This document shows positions 17,900 to 26,689 of a DNA stretch of 64,000 nt, piece by piece. The notes under the pieces are model-generated. The model was given only the letters and a program-made list of their open reading frames with translations. It ran no database searches and was not told the DNA's origin. This DNA is from JAWLCA01 sp041687395 (GTDB lineage Bacteria; Pseudomonadota; Alphaproteobacteria; Rhodobacterales; Rhodobacteraceae), in NCBI GenBank assembly GCA_041687395.1, contig JAWLCA010000004.1:1-64000 (forward strand), in the 5' to 3' direction. Numbering within the stretch: position 1 is the first letter of the stretch; every line of letters starts with the position of its first letter. The translations under genes and the position numbers were made by a program.

Positions 17900-19281
17900 T
17901 TCGACCGTCCAATCGAATGTAAGCCTGCGAGCCGTTGCGCGATGAGCTGAAGGACTTCGAGCTCGTCCGACTCCCGAAGATCCCGCACGATCCGGCTGGA
18001 AATCTCATCTTCGAAACTTGCGAGTTGCCCGGGTGCAAGTTTTCCTGATCGCGCGACCAAAGCGAGGCCGGTGAGCTCGCCGAGACTTCGCGCGGCCAGC
18101 GCCTTGAGACGCGGGGACAGGTCCTCGTGATGCCCGCCTGTCCTGGCGTCGATGGAGTCGAATATCCCCGTCCATTTTCCGGGCTCACCGGGGTCCAATT
18201 CCAAGTCTTGGAGTACAAGGTTGACCCTGTCAAAGATCTCATTCGACCAGATGGCCTGCTGCACGTCGTCGAAACCGGCGCGGTCCGCCTCAGATAGACG
18301 GAATTGATGCTCCAGATAGAACCTCACCACGTCTGCACGTGTCGCGAACCACGGGTGCGAGGGTCGCAGAGGCGCGCCGTCCATGTGCCGGAGCAGGGTG
18401 CGCAAGCCCGATGCCATTGGCCCGCCGTCGCCGCCTTTTTCGCAAGCCTCCAGGAACAGGTAGGTCGACGACCAGAACCGGTATCGCAGCATCCAGCCCT
18501 CAGTCTCGACGTCCGCACCGTCGATAACGCCCCGCGCCGCGAAAGAGAAAACGTCCGGGGCAAATTCGTCGATTTCGTGCCTGTCGGAGGAGGGCAGCAA
18601 CAGGCGAGCCCACCGGCCATCCCGGGCGGTCGCGACATTCCAGATCGAGTTGCTTTCCGCCCCGTAGCGCAGTTCGGAAATCTCGGCGCCCGCAGGCGGC
18701 TCCGCCCCCGCGATCTCCATGGGGAGGAATTCGTGTCCATGCGTCTCGACATAGCTGTGACCGATCTCGTGCAGGACAATTGCATCGGCGGTCGACCACA
18801 TGATCGACCGGGTTACGGCCGGATTCAGTAGGTAGGCCAGCAGGTATAGCTCCGCCTGGAATGCTATCGGCTTCCCGACATTGAAGGCGGACAGCGCAAG
18901 CACGGCCGCCGCGGCCACAGGGGCATAAGGTTTCTCGCGTGTGGCGAAGACGTTGAACAGAACGGCATTGAAGAAATCGCCCGCGTTCAATGCAACGAGA
19001 TGGCCGCCCTCCAGCGCAAGGCAGCTGGTCGCACCGCCATCGACCACCGCAATTTCCGGGCACTCCGGGAATTCCGCAGCAAGTTGAAAGTTGGGCCCGC
19101 GTCGCGGCAGTTCTTTCTTCAGCGATGCGGGGTAGTCGGACAGACCCTGTGAGAGAGATGTGAGCATCTGTCGGCGCAGCGGATCTGACAGGGTTTGCAG
19201 ACACTTCTCCGCGCAGTCCGAAGCTGCCTGGCGGGACCCCAGCGCGAAAAACTCGCCGACGGTTGCCAATCGATCGCCCAC
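17896..19281 (-). CDS. Unknown HExxH metalloprotein, peptidase-like
   Basis: The 461-residue protein has a zinc-binding motif HEIGHSY at 171-177 preceded by a hydrophobic helix (MWSTADAIVL). About 62 residues later comes DEFAPDVFSFAA (238-249), which could supply the third ligand and the aspartate, as in E-x3-D gluzincins. No signal peptide is visible. A stretch before the motif (APVAAAAVLALSAFNVGK, YLLAYLLNP) is hydrophobic. The spacing recalls phage-exclusion peptidases of the Lit/U49 type, but I cannot show homology. It is the first gene of a two-gene unit inside a 28-bp inverted repeat and lies beside the restriction island. A function in defence is inference only. Confidence 0.8.
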   Translation of the reverse strand: MGDRLATVGEFFALGSRQAASDCAEKCLQTLSDPLRRQMLTSLSQGLSDYPASLKKELPRRGPNFQLAAEFPECPEIAVVDGGATSCLALEGGHLVALNAGDFFNAVLFNVFATREKPYAPVAAAAVLALSAFNVGKPIAFQAELYLLAYLLNPAVTRSIMWSTADAIVLHEIGHSYVETHGHEFLPMEIAGAEPPAGAEISELRYGAESNSIWNVATARDGRWARLLLPSSDRHEIDEFAPDVFSFAARGVIDGADVETEGWMLRYRFWSSTYLFLEACEKGGDGGPMASGLRTLLRHMDGAPLRPSHPWFATRADVVRFYLEHQFRLSEADRAGFDDVQQAIWSNEIFDRVNLVLQDLELDPGEPGKWTGIFDSIDARTGGHHEDLSPRLKALAARSLGELTGLALVARSGKLAPGQLASFEDEISSRIVRDLRESDELEVLQLIAQRLAGLHSIGRSK

Positions 19282-19680
19282 TTCCGCCTCTGTTGCAGCG
19301 TCCAGTATCGCCCATGATACAACAGTGGCGAAACGAAGCCAGTGCGATCAGCTTGCGGGCCTTTCCAATTGCGCGACGGTTCGGCCGTGAAAAGGCGAAG
19401 CGAACCAACACGGTTTGCGGACACCACCAATTCTTTTCCGACCCAAGCTTGTTGTCTCCTCGCGATAGGAACGCAACTGCAATCCCACTACGGTGATCTC
19501 GCCCACCCTGAACGGCAATTGACGCTCGCCATTACGGCTTCACGAAGCGCGAAAAGTTCAGGCCGAAATTTTCTTCAATCAACTCGCTTCCTGTTCCTGG
19601 GGGCCGGCCAATATCCGTTGCGAGGGCAGGGAAGTGCCCTTCTGCGACCGTTATGGTCACCCACGGAATGGAGGAGCGTC
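19282..19680. other. 399-base divergent non-coding region
   Basis: It separates the metallopeptidase (minus) from the small gene at 19681 (plus) and must hold promoters for both. The right arm of the 28-bp inverted repeat (19398-19425) lies 117 bases upstream of the metallopeptidase start, so it may overlap that promoter. AT-richer stretches occur at about 19425-19445 and 19565-19585. No coding feature was recognised. Confidence 0.55.
19398..19425 (-). repeat. Right arm of the perfect 28-bp inverted repeat
   Basis: Exact reverse complement of 17223-17250; outer edges of the arms are about 2.2 kb apart. Bases outside the arms differ on the two sides. Confidence 0.85.
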
Positions 19681-20025
19681 GTGCCCCGCGATTTTCTGTC
19701 AATACCCGGACACGCCACCTTTCTCGTCGAGAACGCGGAGGCGCTCTGCTGCGCGTCCGAACTCCTCGGCGGGAAGAAAGCCGAACGCCGAACTCGTCGA
19801 CTGATCAACGAGGTCGGCATGGCCGCGCCGATGACCCAGTGGCTCCGCCGGGAACTCGACGCGCTCGAGGATCTGCTCGCGCTGCGTCATGTCGACGATT
19901 TCGACCGCGAGGAAGCGGAGTATTTCGCGATGATCGATCCCGCCAGCCCGGTCGTTGAGGAGATCTGTCTGCTGCTCGATGGATTGCGGGATGCGCGCAA
20001 AGCGACGGTCGCCTTCGCTACATGA
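19681..20025 (+). CDS. Unknown 114-residue protein
   Basis: The frame begins with GTG at 19681, four bases after a clear GGAGGAG ribosome-binding site, which decides this start over the longer open frame. The product is acidic and helical (TQWLRRELDALEDLLALRHV, SPVVEEICLLLDGLRDARKA) with no signal peptide, membrane segment or metal-binding pattern. I do not recognise a family. It is followed after 78 bases by another unknown gene on the same strand, with which it probably forms a small operon in the accessory region. Confidence 0.7.
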   Translation: MPRDFLSIPGHATFLVENAEALCCASELLGGKKAERRTRRLINEVGMAAPMTQWLRRELDALEDLLALRHVDDFDREEAEYFAMIDPASPVVEEICLLLDGLRDARKATVAFAT

Positions 20026-20103
20026 GCTGCGCCATGAGATGCAGGTGCCCGAGGTGCGCCAGTTCCGGCACACAGAAGACCCGAACGCCAACAACATCAG
20101 GAG

Positions 20104-20568
20104 ATGAAAATGGCTCTCGACCTTCACCGCAAACCCAAGTCGATCGAGGACATCGCCGCGGAGGCGCTCGCCGCCCGACGCAGGCTCCGGTCCGCGACAC
20201 GACTCGCCCAGGAGCATCTGCCCCCGTCTGCGCGATCCGCGCTCGACCGGGTCCTGCAACTTCCGGACACCGAGATATTCACGCCCCGGGAACTGGCTTC
20301 CGCGAGCGCGCTACTTGTCGAGCTGAAGCAGATCGTCGCGCAGGCCGGCGGTGTCCCGGTCACGCGGAACACCGAGGACGGCCACCCCTATCTCGTGGGC
20401 AGCACAGAGGCGAGCCGGTGCGTGCAGGTCGTCGTCGAGACCCTGACCGATCTGCTGCACAGGGCATGGATGGTCAGCGACAGGCTCACGGCCGAGGCGG
20501 CCATCGCGTGGAACTGGGCGATGCTTGTGAGAGAGGCAGGCAGCGGCAGATCGCAGCCGGCCCAGTGA
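20104..20568 (+). CDS. Unknown 154-residue protein
   Basis: The gene is preceded by AGGAG directly at 20101-20105, so the second methionine (ATG at 20110) is the better spaced start. The protein has a basic N-terminal half (IAAEALAARRRLRSATRLAQ) and a mainly helical C-terminal half (VVETLTDLLHRAWMVSDRLT). No known domain, signal peptide or transmembrane segment is visible. Its position behind the 114-residue gene and before a convergent TetR gene suggests an accessory pair, but nothing points to a function. Confidence 0.7.
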   Translation: MKMALDLHRKPKSIEDIAAEALAARRRLRSATRLAQEHLPPSARSALDRVLQLPDTEIFTPRELASASALLVELKQIVAQAGGVPVTRNTEDGHPYLVGSTEASRCVQVVVETLTDLLHRAWMVSDRLTAEAAIAWNWAMLVREAGSGRSQPAQ

Positions 20569-20629
20569 GGGCAGGATTGCCCGCACGGGTATGTTCTTCC
20601 GCGTAGGTGACGCACCCACCTGAGGTTCG

Positions 20630-21247
20630 TCATGTCTGAGAGGTCGCGGATGCTCCGCGGCCTCTCGCTTCATCATCGGGCTGCTCCGTGTTCGCAAGCC
20701 ACCGTGCTGCAAGGGCTGCCGCCTTGGCATAGCTGCGGTCGCCATGGATCAACATCAGGCAATTCGCCCCCTCCATCAGCAGCATCAACTCGCGTGCCCG
20801 CATCTCTGGCTCAGGTGTGCCGAGATCTCTAAGACGCTCCGCCAGCCAGTCCTCGACCGTGCGCTTGTGGGTCCGGGCGACCGTTCGCGCCGGGTGACCC
20901 GGCAGATCCGCCAGTTCCATTGCAAGCCGGGTATAGCCCGACCCGAGCCAGCGCGGACGAGCGGCCCAGCGCTCGAGCCCGCCGAAAATCGCCTCGATCA
21001 GTTCGGTCTCGGAGACGGCCGAATCGCCCCATTCGCGAATGAGGGCGAGGGCTTCTCCCTCGTGACGGGCCAGTAGTTCGCCCAGCAGTGCGTCCTTGCT
21101 TTCGAAGTGCTGGTAAACAGTGCGCTTCGTCACGCCGGAGCCCTCGGCCACGGCGTCCATGCTGACACGCCCGAATCCTTGGCGATAGAACAATCTGTAA
21201 GCGACCTCGAGAATCCGGGCGTGCGTGACCTCCCCCGAGCGTCCCAT
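20630..21247 (-). CDS. TetR-family transcriptional regulator
   Basis: The 205-residue protein has a classic TetR DNA-binding domain in residues 8-60 (ILEVAYRLFYRQGFGRVSMD, VAEGSGVTKRTVYQHFESKD) and a helical ligand-binding domain after that. It is divergent from the exported HExxH protein at 21335, with 87 bases between the starts, and may repress itself and that gene from this gap. An A/T-rich element GGAAATTTACC lies there. The ligand is unknown. Confidence 0.92.
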   Translation of the reverse strand: MGRSGEVTHARILEVAYRLFYRQGFGRVSMDAVAEGSGVTKRTVYQHFESKDALLGELLARHEGEALALIREWGDSAVSETELIEAIFGGLERWAARPRWLGSGYTRLAMELADLPGHPARTVARTHKRTVEDWLAERLRDLGTPEPEMRARELMLLMEGANCLMLIHGDRSYAKAAALAARWLANTEQPDDEARGRGASATSQT

Positions 21248-21334
21248 GGGACGAGAGTATACTGCACAGGAAATTTACCAAACGGCTTTCCGGGCGCATA
21301 ATCACATTGTCAAATTCGCGCGGAGGCGGCCGCA

Positions 21335-21910
21335 ATGCATGGCATTCACAGAGCGCGACGCGCGATCGGTTGCGCGGTGATCACCACTCTGGCCAGTCTC
21401 TCCGCGCCGGCGGCACAGGGTGTGTTCACAGAGCCAAGCCCTCTGGAAATCGCGGCCCCGATGATGCAGATGCCGCTTCCGGTTCTGGTGCAACTTGTGG
21501 CCGGCTGGGTCGCTGCCGACCTGGGCTTGCCGCTGCCCACAGACCTGCCCCGCGTGGCCTTCGCGGACGCGGTCACGATGGATGCGGTGCGACGTGCCGC
21601 GGAGGCAGGTCCCTACGTCAACGCGGCTCACGGAACACATCCGGTCGCGCTCTACGACACCCGCAGTCGAACGATCTTCCTGCCCCTGGGTTGGACAGCG
21701 CGGTCGAGCGCAGAGGTTTCGATCCTGGTGCATGAGATCGTGCACCATTTCCAGCAACTCTCGGGGGAACGCTTCGCCTGCCCGGCGGCACGCGAGAAAT
21801 TGGCTTACGAGGTACAGGAGCGCTGGCTGGTTGCCCACGGCGAGAGCCTGACGGCGACGCAGGGGATCGACCCGATGTTCCTGCTCGTCGCAACGAACTG
21901 CCTGCCCTGA
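21335..21910 (+). CDS. Exported HExxH protein, DUF6647-like
   Basis: The 191-residue protein starts with a signal peptide (RRAIGCAVITTLASLSAPAA, cleavage near AQG). A zinc-protease-like helix SILVHEIVHHFQQLSG gives HEIVH at 133-137. Downstream, EVQERWLVAHGE may supply a glutamate ligand. The size and motif match DUF6647 proteins, whose role is unknown. It is probably periplasmic and may cleave cell-envelope proteins or peptides (inference). The TetR gene is divergent and may regulate it. Confidence 0.75.
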   Translation: MHGIHRARRAIGCAVITTLASLSAPAAQGVFTEPSPLEIAAPMMQMPLPVLVQLVAGWVAADLGLPLPTDLPRVAFADAVTMDAVRRAAEAGPYVNAAHGTHPVALYDTRSRTIFLPLGWTARSSAEVSILVHEIVHHFQQLSGERFACPAAREKLAYEVQERWLVAHGESLTATQGIDPMFLLVATNCLP

Positions 21911-22159
21911 GGAAGCCGGGCTTGCGAATACGTAGGCCGCGCCGTTCAAACGGGCTTCCGAACGCTGTCTGGTCGACGCCACAGACACGATAATCCCGTG
22001 ATCGCGGCCTGCAGGCCACCTACGCGGCCCCAAACCTTCAATCAGAAGAGGAAAACGCCCGCAAAGGGGCCGATGTGCAAACTATGCCCCTCAAAATGGT
22101 CAATCTTTCCCGAAAATGTGCAGACTATGGTGGCGGTTACACAAGCCGACCCGCCTCGC

Positions 22160-24439
22160 TCAGGCGCATTTCGAATGGCCGCAGGCGCCGCAGGTCATGC
22201 AGCCCTCGATCATGCGCATCTCGTAGGCGCCGCAGGCCGGGCAGGACGGGCCGCGGCCGCCCATGGCCGCCACCCTGGCCTTGGGGTCCGCCTTCAGCCC
22301 AAGTCCTTCGCCTTCGATGAAGCCGATCGCGATCAGATGGCGCTCTATCACGCCGCCGATCGCCGCCAGGATCGAGGGGATGTATTTTCCGTTCATCCAA
22401 GCACCGCCGCGCGGGTCAAAGACGGCCTTGAGTTCCTCGACCACGAAGGACACGTCGCCACCGCGTCGGAACACGGCCGAGATCATCCGCGTCAGCGCCA
22501 CGGTCCAGGCGAAATGCTCCATGTTCTTCGAGTTGATGAAGACCTCGAACGGGCGGCGGTGGCCGGCGATGATGATGTCGTTGATGGTGATGTAGAGCGC
22601 ATGTTCGCTGTCGGGCCATTTGACCTTGTAGGTCTGCCCTTCCAGCGCGGCGGGGCGGTCCAGCGGCTCTGACAGGTAGACCACCTCTGCCTCGGAGCTG
22701 TTCGGGGCCTGCTCGTGAACCTCGCCGGGGGCCGCGTCGGACTTTTCGGATACCGCCAGCACCGACCCCGTGACCTCGTTCGGCCGGTAGGTCGTGCAGC
22801 CCTTGCAGCCCATGCCCCAGGCGGCAAGGTAGACGTCCTTGAACTCCTCGAAGCTGATATCCTCGGGGCAGTTGATCGTTTTGGAAATCGACGAGTCGAC
22901 CCATTTCTGCGCCGCCGCCTGCATCTGCACATGGTCGAGCGGCGGCAGGGTCTGAGCGTTGACGAAGTGGTCGGGCAGCGGTGCGTCGCCCTTCAGGTCG
23001 CGCCACATCTGCACTGCGTAATCCACCACCTCTTCCTCGGTCCGGCTGCCATCGGGCTGCAGCACCTTGCGGGTGTAGGCGTAGGCAAAGACGGGTTCGA
23101 TGCCCGATGACACGTTGCCCGCATAAAGGCTGATCGTGCCGGTGGGCGCTATCGACGTCAGCAGCGCGTTGCGGATGCCATGGGTGCGGATCGCATCACG
23201 AACATCGTCGTCCATTGCGCGCATCGTGCCCGAGGCGAGGAATTTCTCGGCCTCGAACAGAGGAAAAGCGCCCTTCTCCTTGGCCAGATCGACCGACGCG
23301 AGGTAGGCCGCTCGCGCGATCTGACGCATCCAGTCTTCGGTCTGGCTCGCCGCCGCCTCGGATCCGTAGCGCAACCCCAGCATCAGCAGCGCGTCGGCAA
23401 GACCGGTGACGCCCAGCCCGATGCGGCGCTTCGCCTGCGCCTCCGCCAGTTGTTGCGGCAGCGGGAAGCGGCTGGCGTCGACCACGTTGTCCATCATCCG
23501 CACCGCGACGCGGACGATTTCGTCCAGCGCGGCCGGGTCCAGTTGCGCATCCGCGTCGAACGGGTCGGTTACCAGTTTCGCAAGGTTGATGGACCCCAAC
23601 AGGCAGGCGCCATAGGGCGGCAGGGGCTGTTCGCCGCAGGGATTGGTCGCTGCGATGGTCTCGCAATAGGCCAGGTTGTTCGCGGCGTTGATCCGGTCGA
23701 TGAAGATCACGCCCGGCTCGGCATAATCATAGGTCGCGCGCATGATCCGGTTCCACAGATCGCGCGCCTGAACCGTTTTGTAGACCTTGCCCTCGAACAC
23801 CAACTCCCACGGCCCGTCGCCCTTTACGGCATCCATGAAAGGATCGGTAACGAGAACCGAGAGATTGAACATGCGCAGTCGCGCCGGATCCTGCTTGGCA
23901 GCGATGAAGTCCTCGATATCCGGGTGGTCGCAACGCATCGTGGCCATCATTGCGCCGCGGCGGCTTCCCGCCGACATGATGGTTCGGCACATCGCGTCCC
24001 AGACATCCATGAAGCTGAGCGGACCGGAGGCATCGGCGGCCACGCCCCGCACCTCGGCCCCGCGGGGGCGGATCGTCGAGAAGTCATAGCCGATTCCACC
24101 GCCCTGCTGCATGGTCAGCGCGGCCTCTTTCAGCATCTCGAAGATGCCGCCCATGCTGTCGGGGATCGTGCCCATGACGAAGCAGTTGAACAGCGTCACG
24201 CTACGGTCGGTGCCCGCACCTGCAATGATCCGCCCGGCCGGAAGATAGCGGAAATCCTCGAGCGCGTGATAGAAGCGCTCTTCCCACGCTGCCGGGTCGG
24301 CCTCGACCGAGGCGAGCGCGCGGGCGATGCGGCGCCAAGTATCCTCGACCGTGGAGTCGATCGGCGTGCCGTCGGCGGCCTTCAGCCGGTATTTCATGTC
24401 CCAGATCTGTTCGGCAATCGGGGCGGAGAAGCGGGTCAT
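22160..24439 (-). CDS. nrdJ: Adenosylcobalamin-dependent (class II) ribonucleotide reductase
   Basis: The 759-residue enzyme reduces ribonucleotides to deoxyribonucleotides with an adenosylcobalamin radical. Conserved parts include SVTLFNCFVMGTIPDSM (substrate-site cysteine at 86), QQGGGIGYDFSTIRPRG, FNLSVLVTDPFM and ATNPCGEQPLPPYGACLLGS (cysteine 268). The C-terminus has a zinc-type cysteine set (CPACG, CMTCGACGHSKC) thought to reload the active-site disulfide. The start MTRFSAP at 24439 is chosen because homology begins there; the open frame continues over the divergent promoter. It depends on cobalamin, for which the window has a full uptake operon at 36.2-43.9 kb. Confidence 0.97.
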   Translation of the reverse strand: MTRFSAPIAEQIWDMKYRLKAADGTPIDSTVEDTWRRIARALASVEADPAAWEERFYHALEDFRYLPAGRIIAGAGTDRSVTLFNCFVMGTIPDSMGGIFEMLKEAALTMQQGGGIGYDFSTIRPRGAEVRGVAADASGPLSFMDVWDAMCRTIMSAGSRRGAMMATMRCDHPDIEDFIAAKQDPARLRMFNLSVLVTDPFMDAVKGDGPWELVFEGKVYKTVQARDLWNRIMRATYDYAEPGVIFIDRINAANNLAYCETIAATNPCGEQPLPPYGACLLGSINLAKLVTDPFDADAQLDPAALDEIVRVAVRMMDNVVDASRFPLPQQLAEAQAKRRIGLGVTGLADALLMLGLRYGSEAAASQTEDWMRQIARAAYLASVDLAKEKGAFPLFEAEKFLASGTMRAMDDDVRDAIRTHGIRNALLTSIAPTGTISLYAGNVSSGIEPVFAYAYTRKVLQPDGSRTEEEVVDYAVQMWRDLKGDAPLPDHFVNAQTLPPLDHVQMQAAAQKWVDSSISKTINCPEDISFEEFKDVYLAAWGMGCKGCTTYRPNEVTGSVLAVSEKSDAAPGEVHEQAPNSSEAEVVYLSEPLDRPAALEGQTYKVKWPDSEHALYITINDIIIAGHRRPFEVFINSKNMEHFAWTVALTRMISAVFRRGGDVSFVVEELKAVFDPRGGAWMNGKYIPSILAAIGGVIERHLIAIGFIEGEGLGLKADPKARVAAMGGRGPSCPACGAYEMRMIEGCMTCGACGHSKCA

Positions 24440-24608
24440 CGGCAGGCCTCGCGCGCGGAGTGTGGCGGAACTGGTGGTGGGTGGCGGGGCAACCACAATA
24501 GGTCGGGGCCCCTGCACGGTCAACGTCGTTGACTCGGCCGATGCGCCCGCCATAGTGGGCCAAATGGGGCGGCCCGCCCTGCCTGATGACCTGCAGTGCG
24601 GAACATTC

Positions 24609-25748
24609 ATGTCGCAGCCAAAGACTGCCGCCGAAACGAAGCCCTGGCTTGCGACCGACGCGAAGCCCTTCGTGCGCATCCAGAACGTCACAAAGAAGTT
24701 CGGTGACTTCACCGCCGTCCACGACGTCAGCCTGGATATCTACAAGGGCGAGCTGTTCTGTCTGCTCGGCGGCTCTGGCTGCGGCAAGTCCACGCTTCTG
24801 CGGATGTTGGCGGGGTTCGAGGCGCCGACCGAAGGTCGGATCGAAATCGACGGGCAAGACATGTCCCGGATCGCGCCCTACGACCGGCCAACGAACATGA
24901 TGTTCCAGTCCTACGCCCTGTTCCCCCACATGACGGTCGAGGCGAATGTCGCCTATGGCCTGCTGCGCGGCGGGATGAAGAAGGCGGAGGCAATGGACCG
25001 CGTGGCCGAAATGCTGAAGATGGTGCAGTTGACGCAGTTTGCAAAGCGCAAGCCGCACCAGCTGTCCGGCGGCCAGCGGCAGCGCGTTGCCTTGGCGCGC
25101 AGCCTTGTGAAGCAGCCGAAGCTGCTGCTGCTCGACGAGCCGCTCGGCGCGCTCGACAAGAAGCTGCGCGAGGAAACGCAGTTCGAGCTTCTGCGCATTC
25201 AAGAAACGCTGGGCATCACCTTCATCGTCGTAACGCACGATCAGGAAGAAGCCATGACGCTGTCCACTCGCATCGGGGTGATGGATGCGGGCGAGATCGT
25301 ACAGGTGGGCGAGCCAACCGAGATCTATGAACATCCGAAGTCGCGATATGTCGCGGATTTCATTGGCTCGGTGAACATGTTCGAGGGCCGTGTGAGCGTT
25401 GACGAGCCCGATTACATCCACATCGACTCACCCGAGGCCGGGAGAGAGATCCATATCGGCCACGGTGTCCCATGCCGGCTGAACCAACAGATGTGGTATG
25501 CCATCCGCCCTGAGAAGGTGCGTCTGAGCCGCGAGAAACCCGAAGATGTGCACAACGTCTTTCGCGGCGTTGTCGAAGAAGTCGGCTATATGGGCAGCCT
25601 GTCGATCTATCGGGTCCGCCTGTCCAGTGGAAAGATCATCAGTGCGACCCGGGCGAATGTGTCGCGGCAGGACGCGGACGCCCTGACCTGGGATGAAGAG
25701 GTCTGGGTCAGCTGGGGCGACACCTCTGGCGTGGTTCTGTCGCAATGA
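24609..25748 (+). CDS. potG: Polyamine ABC transporter ATP-binding protein
   Basis: The 379-residue ATPase has Walker A GGSGCGKST at 54-62, the signature LSGGQRQRV, Walker B LLLLDEPLGALD and H-loop VTHDQEEA. A C-terminal TOBE-type domain completes the PotA/PotG form. The upstream open frame overlaps the nrdJ promoter, and family homology begins at MSQPKTAAET, so ATG 24609 is used despite a weak ribosome-binding site (GCGGAA). It is the first gene of potGHI-potF and overlaps potH by four bases. Confidence 0.93.
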   Translation: MSQPKTAAETKPWLATDAKPFVRIQNVTKKFGDFTAVHDVSLDIYKGELFCLLGGSGCGKSTLLRMLAGFEAPTEGRIEIDGQDMSRIAPYDRPTNMMFQSYALFPHMTVEANVAYGLLRGGMKKAEAMDRVAEMLKMVQLTQFAKRKPHQLSGGQRQRVALARSLVKQPKLLLLDEPLGALDKKLREETQFELLRIQETLGITFIVVTHDQEEAMTLSTRIGVMDAGEIVQVGEPTEIYEHPKSRYVADFIGSVNMFEGRVSVDEPDYIHIDSPEAGREIHIGHGVPCRLNQQMWYAIRPEKVRLSREKPEDVHNVFRGVVEEVGYMGSLSIYRVRLSSGKIISATRANVSRQDADALTWDEEVWVSWGDTSGVVLSQ

Positions 25749-26689
25749 TGCGCGCGATTGAGGCCGTGCCGCCCCTGCGCTGGACGGCCGATTGGCTGCG
25801 GCATCGGGGCCTGTCGGGCCGGGCGCTGGTGATCGCCGTGCCGCTGCTGTGGCTGCTGGTCTTCTTCCTGATCCCGTTCCTGGTGGTCGCAAAGATCAGT
25901 TTTTCCGAGGCGATGATCGCCCGGCCGCCCTATTCACCGCTGGCGGAATGGGACGGGCTGCGCGTCACGCTCAACCTCAATCTCGAGAATTACGCCTATC
26001 TCTGGAACGATGCGCTCTACACGAACGCCTATCTGTTCTCGATCCGCGTCGCCTTCATCTCGGCCACAGCCGCACTGCTGATCGGCTATCCGATCGCCTA
26101 TTACATCGCCCGCAGCCCAGAGCCCCGGCGCACCTTCTTGTTGACGCTGGTGATCCTGCCGTTCTGGACCAGCTTCCTGCTGCGGGTCTATGCATGGCAG
26201 GGCTTTCTGCGCTCGAACGGGGTAATCAACAACTTCCTGATCTGGGCCGGTGTGATCGACACGCCGATCGTGATGCTGCAGACCAACTTTGCGGTCTACA
26301 TCGGCATCGTCTACACCTATCTGCCGTTCATGATCCTGCCGCTTTACGCGAACCTCGTGAAGCTGGACGACTCGCTGCTCGAGGCGTCGGCGGATCTGGG
26401 CGGGAAGCCGATGGCGACGTTCTTCTACGTCACCCTGCCGCTGTCGATGTCCGGCGTCATTGCGGGCTTCATGCTGGTCTTCGTGCCGGCTATCGGGGAA
26501 TTCGTGATCCCGGAACTGCTGGGCGGCCCCAACACGTTGATGATCGGCCGGGTGCTGTGGAACGAGTTCTTCAGCAATCGTGACTGGCCGGTCGCATCCG
26601 CCGTGGCCATCGCGATGCTTGTGGTCCTGGTCATCCCGATCATGCTGCTCAGAAACGCGCAGGCCCGCGCCGAGGAGGCGAACCGATGA
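25745..26689 (+). CDS. potH: Polyamine ABC transporter permease
   Basis: The 314-residue inner-membrane permease has about six hydrophobic segments (AVPLLWLLVFFLIPFLVVAK is the first) and an EAA-type loop EASADLGGKPMATFFYVTLP that contacts the ATPase. The length and the SNRDWPVASAVAIAM end are typical of PotH. The start forms an ATGATG with the potG stop, so ATG 25748 is an alternative. It pairs with PotI to form the channel for putrescine or spermidine. Confidence 0.93.
   Translation: MMRAIEAVPPLRWTADWLRHRGLSGRALVIAVPLLWLLVFFLIPFLVVAKISFSEAMIARPPYSPLAEWDGLRVTLNLNLENYAYLWNDALYTNAYLFSIRVAFISATAALLIGYPIAYYIARSPEPRRTFLLTLVILPFWTSFLLRVYAWQGFLRSNGVINNFLIWAGVIDTPIVMLQTNFAVYIGIVYTYLPFMILPLYANLVKLDDSLLEASADLGGKPMATFFYVTLPLSMSGVIAGFMLVFVPAIGEFVIPELLGGPNTLMIGRVLWNEFFSNRDWPVASAVAIAMLVVLVIPIMLLRNAQARAEEANR

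Noticed and set aside
24440..24608. NrdR box or cobalamin riboswitch before nrdJ
   Set aside because: Only a single CCACAATA-like half is visible and none of the cobalamin aptamer blocks occur in the 169-base gap.
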